From contig PYSS01000171.1 in assembly GCA_003049465.1 (NCBI GenBank), positions 1 through 61,971 on the forward strand: a stretch of DNA of 61,971 nt, read 5' to 3'. Below, one piece after another: positions 46,863-58,103 of this stretch. The position numbers and the translations under genes are program-made. Source of the stretch: Magnaporthiopsis rhizophila (Eukaryota; Ascomycota; Sordariomycetes; Magnaporthales; Magnaporthaceae). Below the pieces are notes generated by a model, which did no database searches, was not told the origin of the DNA, and saw only the letters and a list, made by a program, of their open reading frames with translations. Every line of letters starts with the position of its first letter. Within the stretch, counting starts at the first letter, position 1.

Positions 46863-47944
46863 GCCTCGACCTAGGGCTCAAAATGGGCACTCACTCACTC
46901 ATTCGTTCCATCAATAGATCTCTTATGTGTTTCTGTCATTCCTTGAACCAAAGGTTTTCCCTTTTGTTTTTTTCTCTCCCCGAAGCTCTCCCAGATATTG
47001 TGCACTGGGGTTTCATCAAGGTGGCGAGTCTGCAAGGGCTTGGATAAGGTGGGCGCGGGACGGCGCGGCGCCAAGACAACATTCTTTTTGTTATTGCTAC
47101 ACTATTTTCTTCCGGGAAGGCGCTGGCCTTCGACGATATTTTGGGAAAACGATATACGCCTCGTTTCATCTTGGGATCAAGGGCAGCAGATAGACGGCGG
47201 TTTTTTCTTTGTTGTCTTTTCTAAGTACTTTTTCCATTCTATTACATAGATTAAAACTCTGAAAATGATGAGCAAATGTATGCCTGCTTTTACGTCTTTG
47301 TTTTGAATTCAGTGGCAGTTGTGCGTAAAGGTGACTACTTGAACGGGCCAGTTTGATCATAGACAGCTTCCGGTTTCCCATTCTAATTACAGCCTCGTTT
47401 GCAGATGCGTCATGTAATTACCTGCTTTTAGACGCGAATAATTGATATGAAACCTGAGCTGGATGTAGGCCCGTTTCCAATTGAATGTTAAAAACCCATT
47501 GTGCATTTCTCAGTACTCGCCCGTTTGAGGTGTTTAAAAACAAAAATCAGAAAAACACGAGATCTGGACCGGGCCCTGAAATTCGTGTTGCGGCTCTGTC
47601 GTGGTCCCTTTTATTTACGTCACAAAGCGTTCCGGGTGGATCCGAGCGGCACAGCCCGTCCCTTTGTTCCCTGGCCGTTCTCGACAACAAAGCACAGCCA
47701 GATAGCCTTCGTGTTATTGTCCTCGACGGGTAGATGGGATGCTCTGCCCAACAATGCGCATGCCGGATCACGGTGTAGGTCTTGCTCCGAGATTGGCTCC
47801 GGAACAGATTCCAGACGTACTCATTGACCACCCGTAATTACACATAACTCGGAAAAGACCTTGCAGAGGGTCTGAGCCCGTAATCAGGGAGAACAAGCAG
47901 ATGCCTTGATTCAGCCAGAGCCTTGTCGGGGTTCTCGCTCGAGG
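46863..47944. other. Intergenic region
   Basis: 1.1 kb between two plus-strand genes, AT-richer than its surroundings around 47200-47500. No gene is supported. Confidence 0.45.
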
Positions 47945-47952
47945 TATATAAG
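47945..47952 (+). promoter_or_regulatory. TATA box (TATATAAG)
   Basis: Lies 190 bp before the ATG at 48135 in otherwise GC-rich sequence, at a plausible distance given a 5' leader of about 150 nt. Confidence 0.6.
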
Positions 47953-48134
47953 AGCCTCGTCTCCCGATTCTCAGAATCCGGGTCGGGAGGCGTGACCCCC
48001 AACCCCAACCGCTCGACCTTTATCGGCTCACCTCCTTGACGAACAGAATCCGACAAGATTGCGTCTGTGCAACCCTTCTCGGCTTCTCGTATCAAGGAAC
48101 CAGAAGCTCTCTCACAGGTCTTGTTGAGGACACC

Positions 48135-50438
48135 ATGTCTGGCAACAACGATAACCCCATTCACGACCTCGCCGGCGACATGCCTGGTCTAGGTCTATAT
48201 GACGACCTGACTGATTTAGGCGACGGTATGCCTTTCCTAAACGGCGGCATGCCTAGCCTTCACGGCGGGGTGCCTGATCCGAACCCCGGCTTGCAGCAGG
48301 TGCCCGGAGCTTACCCAGGTAACGTCTCCCACGTCCCTCTGAGGGATCTCCCCCTGCAGCAGCTACAGCAGCGGCCGCTTGCTGATATGGCGCTCTTCTT
48401 CAACAGCCTTGCGAACCAGGACCCCTTCGCGGACCGGGACCCCTTTGCGCAAAATCCCACTGGTGGTACAGACCTGGGCTTTGTCCCCGCCGCCGCCACT
48501 AGCAGGGCCGACTCTGCCAGTTCCGGGCCAGCAGCCGCGCCTGGTATTAGCCTCCAGGAAATGATCCAGCAAGAGGTACAGCAGCAGGTACGGGCCCAGG
48601 TACAGCAGCAGGTGCAGCAGGAGCTGCTGAACATGGGAGTTGTCCAAGCACACCGTTCGACGGAGCGGCTCGGGAATGTCGCGGGGCGGGCTGGAGACTC
48701 ATTCTCACTCATGGCTATCCGGAATCGAGCTCTCTCCGTGGCGACCGCGGACACTGGCTCCTCGTCCGAGCTGAGCTTTAACCGGTTCCAGCCGGACTTC
48801 CTGGGCGGCCTGGGCGGCATCCCCGGCCAGGGCCTGGCTCAGACGATTGGACCTGATAGCATTGCTGCGTTCACAAACCAGGGCGGCCAGGGCGTGATGC
48901 TGGGAGCGCCAGGAGCTGGAGCGTTCGGCGACATCGGGTTTCAGGCACCGCTCGACGCTGGCGGGTTCCAGGGCATGGTCCCGATCCCGACCTTGGACTT
49001 CAACCTCGACCTCAACCTTGACGTGGACGTTTCGGGCAATCTAGTACCTCTTGGGGGCGCTGCTGCACCTGGAGCAGCCCTCGGCGACGTTGGCAACCGT
49101 CTAGGAGGATCCGCACTTCCTGCGGCTGCGGCTGATCCCTCGGGCGCCCGGGGGCAGGCGAGTGTGAACGTACCCGTTGCGGACGACCCGCCATTTGAGC
49201 TGGACGATGACTTTATGGCTCAGCTAGACGATTTTCTCGCCGGTGGCGTTGACCCCTTCGCGGGCTACGCGGGCGACGACGTCGACGACATGTTCGAGAA
49301 CGCCGTCCCAACGGCTGTAGTCCACAACGCGGCTGGTGAAGACCAGGAGGACCTGGCGCAGCAGTCACAGGGGTTGCGCCGCAGCGCCCGGGTGCGGGAG
49401 CGGAGAGAGCGGACGCCGGCACGGCGCAGCGCCAGTCCAGCCCGATCCCACGATGGCAACGACGGCAACGACGAGGACGACGATGAAGATGACGACAACG
49501 ATCGAGCAGCTTCCGACAACTCGGACCGCGTGCGGTACCGCCGGCAGATGGCCAAGCAGGTGCGGATCGGTCCGCGGCCAGGCGCCGACCTGCTTGCATA
49601 CGTCGACCGCGTCGAAACCGGGTCTTGCGTCGACTGCGGCCAGGACCTGAGCGCGGTCGCCAGCAACGGCGGCATCTGCAACGCGTGCCGCACCGAGCGT
49701 CTCAAGTTCTACGGATGGCGGACGTGGCGGCGGCGTGCGAATGCGCACAACCGCGGCGCCGACGACGACGACGACGACGAGGAAGCCGACCGCGCGGAGG
49801 AGACGTGGCGCAGGGCCCCCGCCTTCCGGCTGCCGGGCGTTACCAAGGCCGTCTACGTGGCGCGGCTCGGCGCGGGCCAGTGCGTCGACTGCGGCGGGCA
49901 CGGGCGGAGCGGGCGCCTGACCTTCACGGCGCTGTGTTCCCAGTGCCGCAACAAGCGCACCAGCCAGTACAACCGGCAGACGTACCTCGAGCGGAAGGAG
50001 AAGCAGAGGGCCGCTAGCGCTGGCGGCAGCAGCAGTGTTGGTGTCAGCAACAACAACAACAACGACAACGGCAGCGGCCCGACGCACGCCGTCCCTGCCG
50101 TCAGGAAGACGTGGGGCCGACGCAATCCCGCGCTGGCGCAGATGGGTCAGCCCGAGGACCGGCCGCTGCCGACGGCCGAGACGGCCACCAACTTCTTCCC
50201 GGAGCCGCCGCCGGGCACGCTCGACGCGACGGGCTACTGGTACCGCATCGACAACTGCCTGTGCATCCTGTGCGCCCACCCGGCCAGGACGCGGCTGGCG
50301 GCGTACTGCGTAGATTGCGCCAGCAAGAGGCGCAGCCATTCGAGCAAGGCTACCAGGCGGGGGAACGAGGGGGCCGACGGGAGTGTCGGAGATGCGGAGG
50401 GCGGCGGCGACGACGGCGGTGCCGCCCCGGCTGTCTAG
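48135..50438 (+). CDS. Triple C4 zinc-motif protein with acidic segment
   Basis: One exon, 767 residues; no known family recognised. Residues 1-135 are low-complexity G/P/L. About 136-165 form a Gln-rich helix (QEMIQQEVQQQVRAQVQQQV). About 350-393 form an acidic, hydrophobic patch (FELDDDFMAQLDDFL), the type that serves as a transactivation segment. A basic R-rich stretch (RRSARVRERRERTPARRSA) follows. The C-terminal third has three C-x2-C-x11-14-C-x2-C motifs: Cys498/501/515/518, Cys583/586/601/604 and Cys710/713/725/728. Each is preceded by an aromatic (YVDR, YVAR, YWYR) and followed by basic residues (RTERLKFYGWR, RNKRTSQYNRQT, SKRRSH). This suggests three treble-clef-like zinc modules that could bind nucleic acid. 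A regulator role is an inference from the layout. Confidence 0.85.
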   Translation: MSGNNDNPIHDLAGDMPGLGLYDDLTDLGDGMPFLNGGMPSLHGGVPDPNPGLQQVPGAYPGNVSHVPLRDLPLQQLQQRPLADMALFFNSLANQDPFADRDPFAQNPTGGTDLGFVPAAATSRADSASSGPAAAPGISLQEMIQQEVQQQVRAQVQQQVQQELLNMGVVQAHRSTERLGNVAGRAGDSFSLMAIRNRALSVATADTGSSSELSFNRFQPDFLGGLGGIPGQGLAQTIGPDSIAAFTNQGGQGVMLGAPGAGAFGDIGFQAPLDAGGFQGMVPIPTLDFNLDLNLDVDVSGNLVPLGGAAAPGAALGDVGNRLGGSALPAAAADPSGARGQASVNVPVADDPPFELDDDFMAQLDDFLAGGVDPFAGYAGDDVDDMFENAVPTAVVHNAAGEDQEDLAQQSQGLRRSARVRERRERTPARRSASPARSHDGNDGNDEDDDEDDDNDRAASDNSDRVRYRRQMAKQVRIGPRPGADLLAYVDRVETGSCVDCGQDLSAVASNGGICNACRTERLKFYGWRTWRRRANAHNRGADDDDDDEEADRAEETWRRAPAFRLPGVTKAVYVARLGAGQCVDCGGHGRSGRLTFTALCSQCRNKRTSQYNRQTYLERKEKQRAASAGGSSSVGVSNNNNNDNGSGPTHAVPAVRKTWGRRNPALAQMGQPEDRPLPTAETATNFFPEPPPGTLDATGYWYRIDNCLCILCAHPARTRLAAYCVDCASKRRSHSSKATRRGNEGADGSVGDAEGGGDDGGAAPAV

Positions 50439-50756
50439 ACTCTTCGCCCTATAACGCTCCGCCTCCTGCCTCTCCTTTCTAGTGTACCATCATCAATCAT
50501 GCCTGAGCGGATTTGTGAGAGATGTCACTGACCTTTTAGGAACAAATACCAATCATATAAGAAAGTACCAAACTGCGCCTTATACTGTGCATACATTGTC
50601 CATATCTTGAGCTAGGGGAAGCCCGAATGTGAGAAAGTAAACCAAAAATATACAGAAATCATGCCATCAAGGCAATGTGCTTAAGTTCGCTGGATAAAGG
50701 AAAATGACTTGTTAGCGGCTCGTGATGCTCAAGGACCGGAAAAAAAAGAACAGGAC
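50439..50756. other. Convergent 3' region
   Basis: 318 bp between the stop codons of the triple-zinc gene and the oxygenase; AT-rich, probably both 3' UTRs. Confidence 0.5.
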
Positions 50757-52018
50757 TTACTTTTGCACCTGCTTCCCAACCTTCATAGGCGGATACTCGG
50801 GCTCTTCGCCCTCATCCCGACCAAGATTGAACTGCTCGGCACGCACGCGACGCGCCTCCTCGGCCAGCTTGGGGATGGGCGCCAGGTCAAAATCGGATGA
50901 CAGGTGCCAGAAGAAGGTCGACGAGATGCGCACGAGCGGCCTGTCGGGGTGCTCCGCCTTCCTGCGCTCGACGACCTCGAGCGTGCGGTCGTTGACGACG
51001 ACCTCGTGGAACCCGGCCTTGACGAGCCCGCCCGTCAGGTGCTCGAACTGCTTTCCGGCCTGGACGAGCAGGTATCCCTCGCCGGGTGGCATCTTGACGG
51101 CGATCTTCTTGCCCGTGTTGCGCGCCCAGATGTGCAACCCCGGGTAGCGCGAGCGGCCGTGGATGGTGAGGAAGTTGAGGTCCGTGTGGAAGCCGGCCAG
51201 GATGGTGTCTTTGGCGCCGTACTTTTTCAGGTCCGACGCCGTTGGGGCGAGAAGGTGGGGGCTGGGTGGTGTTAGAGAGGGCCCCTTCCTTGCCTGGAGA
51301 CCAGTCTCCTTGCATTGGATGACACTTACCCGTATTGCCCTGCCTCCTTGAACGTCTTGTCCGGAAGCCCCAGTCCTATGGCGGCCATCTCGGCAAGATC
51401 AGAGACGCTGGCGATGCAGGGGGAGCGTCAGGGTCGAGTCAGATGACCTATGCCGGCCGGCAAAAGCCCCTGAAAGAACAGGCAGGCACACAAAGATACT
51501 CACGCATTCTTCATAAACGAACCCCACTGGTCCATAGTCGGCACCCAGCGCTCCTTGATCTGCGGCGCGTCGGGGATGACGTTGGGCGCATTTAGGGCGG
51601 GAAACTCGGTCTCGTACGGCGGCTCCTCGACCACGCGCCAGAAAAACCGACACTTGGGATCGGGCTCGTGGCCGGAAATGTCGAGCGGCCGCTCGGCCGG
51701 TTCCAGACGCTCGATGACGCGCAGGCACGGCTCGTCGACGGCGCACTTTGGCTTCTCGGTGTTCTCGAGCGTGACGCCGACCTGGTAGCCCAGTTCGGGC
51801 CGCTCGTCGCGGCGCAGGTCGGCCTCGGGCTGGGCGAAGTAGTCCTCGAGAAGGTCCAGGAAGGCCTCGTTGGCGGCCTCGGGCACGCGGCCGTCGCGCA
51901 GCACCAGAGCGCCGTACGTGATCAGGGCCGACGCGGCCTTGGCGCACTCGGCGCGCATGGCGGGCGAGTCGCGCGGCTGCTGGTGGAAGACGTCGAGGTT
52001 GATGACGGGGAGGTCCAT
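50757..52018 (-). CDS. 2-oxoglutarate/Fe(II)-dependent oxygenase
   Basis: Exons 52018-51504, 51407-51330 and 51261-50757 (both junctions phase 2) give 365 residues. It resembles the isopenicillin-N-synthase-like group. Metal ligands are most likely His223 and Asp225 (GFHTDLNFLTIHG) and His283 (AGFHEVVVND). The Arg of PLVRISSTFF would hold 2-oxoglutarate. The N-terminus MDLPVINLDVFHQQP is the usual beginning of this family. GYQVGVTLENTEKPKC and DQWGSFMKNA also fit. It has no signal peptide or membrane segment. The substrate is unknown, and no neighbouring genes suggest a pathway; an alternative distal His is His272. Confidence 0.9.
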
Positions 52019-52556
52019 TTTGTGTCTGTCTGGGTTGTGTGTTGGGAATGGGTGGCTGATGGAATGGGGTTTGTTAAAGTAAAAAATGATTGCTTTTATT
52101 TCACCAAAGCAGAGCCGTTAAAATCAGATGATCTTTTTTGACTCGGATTTATTTCCCTGGTTGTGGTCACGGAGCCGGCCGACAGCGTCGGGTTTGGTGG
52201 GGTCCCCAAGATAAGGAGGGGAGATCCTGTGACGGCGGACCCATGCACCAGGCCGCCACATCAGCCGCCGAGCACCTTGCGGAGCGATATTAAGTCTGGG
52301 CTGATGGAAATATTGATCAAAAGGCATGAATTACTGGATGCTCAATTCCTGCCTGGGGTGGAGAAAGACAAAGCCGAGTTCTCCGAGCCGCGACGACTTG
52401 TCTGCACGGATTCTAGGCACAGTACTGTAATTGGAACCCCTCACTCCAACCGCAACGGAATCCCCACATCCACCCACCTTCCGTATCCGGCAGGTCCTCC
52501 ATCCACAGCAAATCATCACTTCCACGCTGTCGCAGCGCCAACCTCAGTCCGCCTCC
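52019..52556. other. Intergenic region
   Basis: Holds the oxygenase promoter and the 3' UTR of the secreted repeat protein. No gene is seen. Confidence 0.45.
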
Positions 52557-53503
52557 TCACGCAGTAGCCTCGGCGGTATGCAACAACGTCACAAACGACG
52601 TCCTGTCCTCAACCAACATGCCGTCCCGCGACGGCGGCGCCGAAAACGTGATCGGGTGAAGGGCGCCAGACTCGTGGCACGGGTACGGCATCGTCAAGAC
52701 GGTATGGATGCCCGCCGTCAGCGTCACGAGCTTGGAGCACACCGAACTCGTCTCGAAGGCGGCAGACTCGGTGGTGGTGCAAGGCAGCGGCATCCAGATG
52801 GTCGTGTGCACGCCCTGCGTGAGCGAGATCTTGGTGGAGCCGCACACGCGGTCGGTGAAGCGGTTGCGCTGCATGGCCGTGGTCGAACTGGCGTGGTTGT
52901 GGTTATGCATGGCTGCTGCGTCTAGCATCATCTCGACGGACGCGGCCACGCCGCTGCCACCGCCCCTTGTCTTGCTCTTTGGGAACATTGACGTAGGGTA
53001 CGGCATGGCCGACGGGTCAAAGGTCGGCGTGGGGAAGGCGATCCCGTAGCTGGTCGTGCTGAGGCTGCTGAGCGACCAGGTGGTACCCGTAAAGTCGTAC
53101 GGGGTCTGCGCGGCCGACGTCGGGGCCGGGGTTTGGTTCGGACCCGCGGCTGTCGTCGAGGTCGTGAGGTCGCTGCACGGGAGCGGCATGACCACGGTCG
53201 TGTGGATGCCCGCCGTGAGGACTATGGTCGTGTCGCACATGGGTGTCCCGGGGAAATCGCTCATGGTGCTCGTCAGGCCGTCGCGGCGCGCTGCCACCGC
53301 GGTCGCGGCGGGCGTTGGAGTGATAGGTGGCTGCGTGACCGAGTCGGTGTCGGAAGACCCGTGATTGGGACGCGCCGAGATGGCCAAAGCCCCGAGAGCG
53401 ATGGAGAGCTGTTGACGAGGAAGGGATTTGTGCTTGGAAGTTAATGCGCCATTTGCTACGAATCGCCTCTTGGATGTAGGCTAGGAAGTAAACTCGCCTT
53501 CAT
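52557..53503 (-). CDS. Secreted protein with three Cys-bounded repeats
   Basis: Proposed exons 53503-53498 and 53408-52557 give 285 residues. The intron would start GCGAGT and end CAACAG, a GC-AG intron; the joined start MKLSIALGALAISA is an excellent signal peptide, while every GT donor nearby breaks the frame. After a dibasic RR (43-44) come three repeats, residues 60-80, 191-212 and 226-246. Each begins and ends with Cys and shares LT-x-G-[IV]-HT and MP-x-PC, for example TAGIHTTVVMPLPC and TQGVHTTIWMPLPC. Between repeats 1 and 2 lies about 110 residues of T/S/P-rich linker, likely O-glycosylated. No family is recognised. Even-spaced Cys pairs suggest one disulfide per repeat. A cell-wall or secreted role is an inference. 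Confidence 0.7.
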
Positions 53504-54795
53504 TGTTGCGCTTGCTTGGATCGCCAGGCCTGGAGAGGAGAGAAAAGAGATATGTTGGCTTTTGCGCTTTTGGCCCAGTACAAACGAAGGTGGGAGTGGC
53601 AAATCGGTTGAGAACGAGTGTCGAGCTGTGGCCCAGCCAAAGTTAAAACAAAGAACGACGAAGAAGCAGAGGCGGCGAATAAGAAGCGTGCAGAATCGTC
53701 CGTTGCCTAATCTGGTAAATTGGAGTGACGAGAGTGTTTGTGGTGGGAAGGGGAGTGAATGGCTTGGCAAGACCCACGCAGGGAGATTTTAGACGTTTGT
53801 GCGAGGTGAATTATGGATCGACAGATGAACAGAGGTGGTGTTTCAACCCAAGTACTTGTGCTGCCAGCAGTGGAACCTGCACAAGAATTCAGATTTGGTC
53901 GGCGTTAAAGACATGCAATGTGAGAAAGATCTGAGTGGGAGGAGAGTGGGAAAAGAATGCGGCGTGACCATTGAATTCACGGCTGTGTCACATATCTTCA
54001 CTTGTAAAACGGGGATGCACGAACAGAAATGTGAGCCATGGTTTGCAACTATGGCCACCCCGTATTAATATTGATATTGGCTGAGGTTTTTCGAGGCCGA
54101 GGGGCATCATGCAGCCTGAGAAGTGCCTCGATGCCGACTTTACCGCGGATAAGTTGTGCCCTCGAGCTTGACAATATACACTTACTTGATAAAGTAATCT
54201 AATATTCCTTGATCCGCCAACGGGGCCTCGTCGACACGGGCAGATGGTGTTTCTAATAGGAAGCCTTAGCAAGCCCTAGGAATCAGGGATTCCCCTTTGA
54301 GGTCATGAGAGTTTACGTTATTCGCTTAAAGATTGAAGACTTTACCTCCCTCGAGCATGCCGGTTGGGCAATTTGACACTTTTTGGCGCAACAAAGGCTT
54401 GCTTAGTTCCCCAAAGAAGAGAGCCAAGACAAAGGCATGGTGATGGCTTTACGCTCTGCATTCTCCAATGTCTTGTCTCCCGGTCCGCGTGGCCCGAATG
54501 CCGGTGCAGCGCCATGACGGATGAATTTGCCAAGATTGCCTGCCTGTCGCGTTGACTACATAGTGAAACACCCCCTCCATTGTCCACGGTCACTTGCTGA
54601 ATAGAGAATCCGGTATACGGAAAAACGCCACTGACTGGATCTCGACTAAAGCTGTTAGCAATAAAAGCAATTCAGATATGGAGCATACAAGGCCTGTCTT
54701 TGCCTCGGGTTGTCCCACTCACGGCCCAGAAGCCAGAGTTCCTGGATACTGCTCCCTCAGCGCCCCTTCCTCAGCGACAACACGCTCTTTCCATA
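53504..54795. other. Intergenic region
   Basis: About 1.3 kb upstream of the secreted repeat gene; AT-richer than average. No gene is supported. Confidence 0.45.
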
Positions 54796-54798
54796 ATG

Positions 54799-56105
54799 TG
54801 GTTCAACTTTCTCCTCACATCAGCTGCCCTCCTTGAGGTCGGTGCTCAACTCCCTCAGCCCCTGATCCAGCCGCCCATTCCGCCCTTGGACGGCGGCGTT
54901 TTTTTCTTTTCTTTTGTGTCTTCCTCGTTTTTTTTTTTTTTTTTTTTTACCAATCTTCATGCACATTCGTCGTGGCACGGGCGGCTGTGAATGGGGATGG
55001 TAAGCCGCAAAGTTTTATGCCATCTACTCGGCTGGGCAGGTGATCAATCTCTGGACCGCGAATGCAGCAGTAGATCCGCTTGGCCACTGGCAAGTTCTTG
55101 CCCCTGAGGAGGCTGCAGACTACATTTGTGGAGCTCCCAGCGCTCGGCGCGTTGATCTTCTGCTCACACGCCATTGTGCGGAGCAGCTATGCCAGGAACC
55201 GCAGGCATCAGGAGGGGCGGTAGGACCTAGTAGGGGACCTCTTCACATGTCGCGCCTGCCCTCATGGACTCGCCGTTTCTAGGGTGCTAACTTGCCGTCG
55301 TACCTGGGACTACGGCAACGTCTGGCTCTGGGGCGGCGCGCGGGGCCGCCCGTCGCCTTGGGGTGGAACCACAAGATCGCACACGCGCTGGACTGGTAAG
55401 TTGTCCGGGGAGCACACACGAGGTCACCTGGTTCTCATTTAAGGATCCCCTTTGCTAGTATCGCGTCGAGTGACCTCCTGCATACCGCGTTTCTCAGGGG
55501 GCCAAAGAGTCTGCCCCCGGCGAGCCGGCGGTGGCTTGAAGCGTACAGTAAGGACGCTGCCATATCTGATAGCTATGCTGCGAACAGCAAGACGGGCCGC
55601 TGTCTTCACCACTGCTGGATTTCTAGGAGCTGACGCGCCATGAATCCGTCGCAGACCAGATTGAGAAATTTGCCAACGAGGTGGTTATTGCCCTCGTCGA
55701 CACCGTCGTGCCCGGTGGCATCGGCACCGCAGCCAACTGGGCTGCCGGCTGCAACCAATATTCGACGGCCCGCAGCGCCCTCGGGAACAACCCGGTCCCT
55801 GGAGGGAGATGCGGGCCGCGCAAGCCTGACGCGTAAGTTTCGGTCTCTCCTTTCGGCCTGCTGCGTGTTGGCGCCTTTGAGCTACACACCATTTTAACCT
55901 TGAAGCCAGTGGGATTGTATGCATGGGTCCTGCAGCACCCTGCGGCCAGCGCCAGGTCGATCGGCGCGCCTCTCCCACGAACGCCACGGCCGACACGGAC
56001 TTTGCGGTGATACCGTCCCCGGATGGCCCGGGGCTGCTGGACGGAGGGTGCTTTCGGCACCGAACGGAACTCGTGGGCGTCTATACAAACACTCGCGCTA
56101 TAGGA
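54799..56105 (+). pseudogene. Possible relic or intron-rich gene for a secreted protein
   Basis: Coding-like pieces in order on the plus strand: a signal-peptide-like MWFNFLLTSAALLEVGAQ followed by LPQPLIQPPIPPLDGG at 54799; INLWTANAAVDPLGHWQVLA near 55045; ADQIEKFANEVVIALVDTVV and GIGTAANWAAGCNQYSTARS near 55655-55790; then VCMGPAAPCGQRQ and FAVIPSPDGPGLLDGGCF to about 56060. The pieces lie in different frames, a poly-T run (54930-54949) sits between the first two, and I could not build an intron set that joins them all. It may be a decayed gene or a real gene with several introns. No known family was recognised. It ends tail to tail with the phosphotransferase gene. Confidence 0.35.
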
Positions 56106-56123
56106 AATCTCTATTTCGTAGTC

Positions 56124-57115
56124 CTATTGCTCCACCGACCCATCGCCAAGCCTCTCATCACACTCGTATATATCGTTCCAGTACAGGATGTCTCTCATAA
56201 GCTCCTCACAAATGTTCACGTTGGCATAGTTTTCCCTCCTGGGGCTCCTGATACGCCGGTGCACGTCGGCCGCCGTGGCCCAGCCGAAAAAGCCCGCCAT
56301 CTCCCAGTCGACGATGGCGACGATGCGGTCGCCACGGCCGACGATGCAGTTGGATTGGGACTGATCCATGTGCACGAGCCCGACGTCTGGATCGTCGGCG
56401 TGCTCGGTGAAGATGATGTCGCGCTCGAGCGTCTGGATGCCGCGGTGGGCGACAGGGTCCGGGTCCGGAACCACGTAGGAGCGGCGGGGCTCGGTGCCGG
56501 TACCGGTGCCCGTGGCCGGCTGGATCTCGTGCAGCTTCCGGAGCACGGCACGGATCTGCTGCTTGAAGCTGTGTTTTTGGTCAGGGGAAAGATAGCGCCA
56601 GGCGACATTCAGCCCGACCCCGGGGATGCGTTCCTGCACGAGGACGCTGTGCCCGTCGATCTGGCGCCAGGGGGGTTCAATGTCAGCAAGTGCCGCCCGC
56701 GGAACTTTCAAGGCAAAGTTCTACCGACCTTTCCGGCAAAATAGATTTCAGGGACGCGAATTTGCAGCTCTGCCAGAGCCGGCCTGGCAAGCTCGACGGC
56801 CGCGACCTCGTTCGCGTCGGCCAGCGCATAATCGCGGCCCCTATCCTCGTTGAGGTGCGAGGATTTCACAATGACGCCGCCCAGGGCAAAGACGTCGCGG
56901 CCGCCGGTGTCGTTGGGGTAGATGCGCTCGGTATCGGTGCAACGCTTGATGACGTCCTTCCAATACGCGAGCGAGTCCGGCGACGTGCTGCCGACGTGTT
57001 CCGGCAGAGGACGGAAGTCATCTGGCTGGGCAAGGTAGCGACCGTGCAATGGAATGTCATTGTACGGATCGTTACTGGCCCGGATCTTCTCAGGATCTGT
57101 CTCGTATGGATCCAT
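56124..57115 (-). CDS. APH/choline-kinase-like phosphotransferase
   Basis: Exons 57115-56729 and 56660-56124 (phase 0) give 307 residues, joining IYFAGK to IDGHSVLVQER. Members phosphorylate small molecules or act as atypical kinases. The catalytic loop is VHMDQSQSN (His226, Asp228, Asn233) and the metal-binding Asp is in IVDWEMAG (Asp247). The N-lobe carries an ALGGVIVKSSH strand with the likely ATP-contacting Lys and a NEVAAVELARPALAEL helix. VPEIYFAGK and VQERIPG are typical for the fungal aminoglycoside-phosphotransferase-like group. The start is taken as MDPYETDPEKI; the upstream open sequence looks like leader. Aminoglycoside resistance is not implied. Confidence 0.85.
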
Positions 57116-57887
57116 TAGGTGTCTGTGGGTCAAGGGCTTAAGTGGTCGAGTCTTTATCGGGTGGCAGGTGATGCTGAGCCCGGTGATAACCATTTGCGGA
57201 AACTGGATGCTTCAAGTCGGGGGACATGCTGGATGCGACTTTATTTCGTGCGACTTGGAGCGAGCCGCCTCACCCATCGTAAACGCGGGGTGCACAAATC
57301 CTATGTGGGGCGGCTAGGCAATTACGAGGCAGATTCGGTCCTCTGTCACACCGAACCACTTCGGTTGGTTGCACAGCAATTTTGATTCCATTGACGCGTG
57401 GCTGTTGGCTGTTCCAAACGGCCCAATGCCCGCGACGTGTTTCCCCACTGCAAGCGCCGTCTGCGGCGCCCCCGGATGCCTCTGGGTGGTGGCCCGGTGG
57501 GGTGACCACATTAGTGACACCGCGTCGCTGACCGCCACCGACACACCTGTGTCTGTTGGCTACAGCATGTGGCTAAACGAAGAAAAAAATGCAAACGCGC
57601 TTGTCTCTGGCAGATAACGTGATATCTCGCAACGGCCGAACAAGGAGTTCTCCTTCGCGTGACACAGCTGGAGTCGGGCGGCTTTCAAATGTGGCCAGCA
57701 AATGATCCTTTTGGCCGCCGGATACTGGGCCAGTCATACCTGGGACTCCTCCTGGCAGCTCTTTGGCGCAGAAATTAGGCGCCCTTGACCGAAAGACGGC
57801 CCCAAGGCATATCTCTTCCCGCTGCCACGACACGGTACGACCGAAATTGTCACAACTGCACCCTTCTGGGTACCCTCACCAGATTTT
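57116..57887. other. Divergent intergenic region
   Basis: Between the phosphotransferase and the 52-codon gene; holds the phosphotransferase promoter. No gene is seen. Confidence 0.45.
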
Positions 57888-57915
57888 CCAATCGGCTGGA
57901 TTTCGTCTATATAAT
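57888..57915 (+). promoter_or_regulatory. CCAAT box and TATA box
   Basis: CCAAT at 57888-57892 and TATATAAT at 57908-57915, followed by pyrimidine-rich, CA-rich leader to the ATG at 58104. This is the clearest core promoter in the window and supports the short gene downstream. Confidence 0.65.
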
Positions 57916-58103
57916 CCTTCCATTTCCCCCTTTCATAGCACTCGGGCTTCCTCTTTATTAGCCACTACCAGCCCGATACACCGCTCCACCTAAGCTACTG
58001 CCAGCACTCACCATCCGGATTTCTTTTCTCACATTTACTCGGCATCCCAAACTCCGCTACCCCCAAATCACCGCAGGCGCAAGTCTCTCATCTCTTCGAC
58101 AAC

